A stretch of DNA of 5,855 nt, from NCBI GenBank assembly GCA_031283825.1, contig JAITAZ010000679.1, positions 1 to 5,855 on the forward strand, given 5' to 3'. Position 1 is the stretch's first letter, and the number at the start of each line of letters is the position of its first letter. Below the pieces are notes generated by a model that searched no databases, was not told the DNA's origin, and worked only from the letters and a program-made list of their open reading frames with translations. The position numbers and the translations under genes were made by a program. Source of the stretch: Planctomycetaceae bacterium. GTDB lineage: Bacteria; Planctomycetota; Planctomycetia; Pirellulales; Thermoguttaceae. Below are positions 5,672 to 5,855 of this stretch, one piece after another.

Positions 5672-5728
5672 AACGCTAAAAGTCCCTAATAAATTGTTAC
5701 AACGCAAAATCCAAAATAAATTTTCCGA

Positions 5729-5822
5729 CTAATATTAGGGAACTTCTAAAAACTAATATTAGAAGGAACGCGGGCGTCCCGCCTGCATGACAAACGCCTA
5801 AATATGCGGTCGAGACGACCGC
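5729..5822. repeat. Cluster of small palindromes, AT-rich then GC-rich
   Basis: Two copies of the 10-bp palindrome ctaatattag lie at 5729-5738 and 5753-5762. They are followed by a GC-rich hairpin gcggg/cccgc around cgt (5770-5782) and another, gcggtcg/cgaccgc around aga (5806-5822). The GC-rich stems stand out against AT-rich flanks. No gene or RNA family is recognised. The compact arrangement resembles another dispersed intergenic repeat type, but only one copy is in the window. Confidence 0.5.
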
Positions 5823-5855
5823 GATCCTAATAAAAATAAATTTTATTAAATTCGC

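Overview
The window looks like chromosomal DNA from a bacterium with an AT-rich genome, most likely a planctomycete (moderate confidence). The main clue is the N-terminal zinc ribbon of the 4478-5218 gene. Its Cys-x2-Cys / Lys-Arg-Phe-Lys-Val / Phe-Ala-Gly / Cys-Pro-x-Cys layout is very common at the start of planctomycete membrane proteins. Supporting clues are an ExbB-type protein carrying its own signal peptide, a two-PDZ HtrA protease with a long basic N-terminus, no Shine-Dalgarno sequences, and long intergenic gaps full of palindromic repeats.

Layout. 1-91: palindromic repeat, copy 1. 92-570: non-coding, with several small hairpins and degenerate repeat arms. 571-819: a possible small ORF of unknown function. 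923-2635 (+): periplasmic HtrA/DegP-type serine protease. 2636-2761: short convergent gap with a weak terminator candidate. Three minus-strand genes follow, in transcription order from right to left: a zinc-ribbon membrane protein (5218-4478), an ExbB/TolQ/MotA-family proton-channel protein (4228-3440) and an ExbD/TolR protein (3202-2762). The gaps between them are about 240-250 bp and carry related repeat elements. 5219-5855: non-coding, with a 14-bp tandem duplication, a 57-bp palindrome, copy 2 of the terminal repeat, and a cluster of GC-rich and AT-rich palindromes.

Function. ExbB and ExbD together form a proton-motive-force-driven motor in the inner membrane that energises outer-envelope processes. 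No TonB, TolA or receptor gene is in the window, so the partner is unknown. HtrA is a periplasmic quality-control protease, and all four recognisable genes therefore concern the cell envelope. HtrA is convergent to the other three and is not in their operon. The zinc-ribbon protein may be co-transcribed with exbB-exbD, but the wide spacing leaves this open.

The most notable feature is not a gene. The exbB-exbD gap holds a MITE-like element of about 169 bp (28/29-bp terminal inverted repeats, a nested inner palindrome, 9-bp flanking direct repeats), and relatives of its ends recur in the other intergenic gaps. I found no tRNA, rRNA, CRISPR array, transposase gene or clear new multi-gene system.
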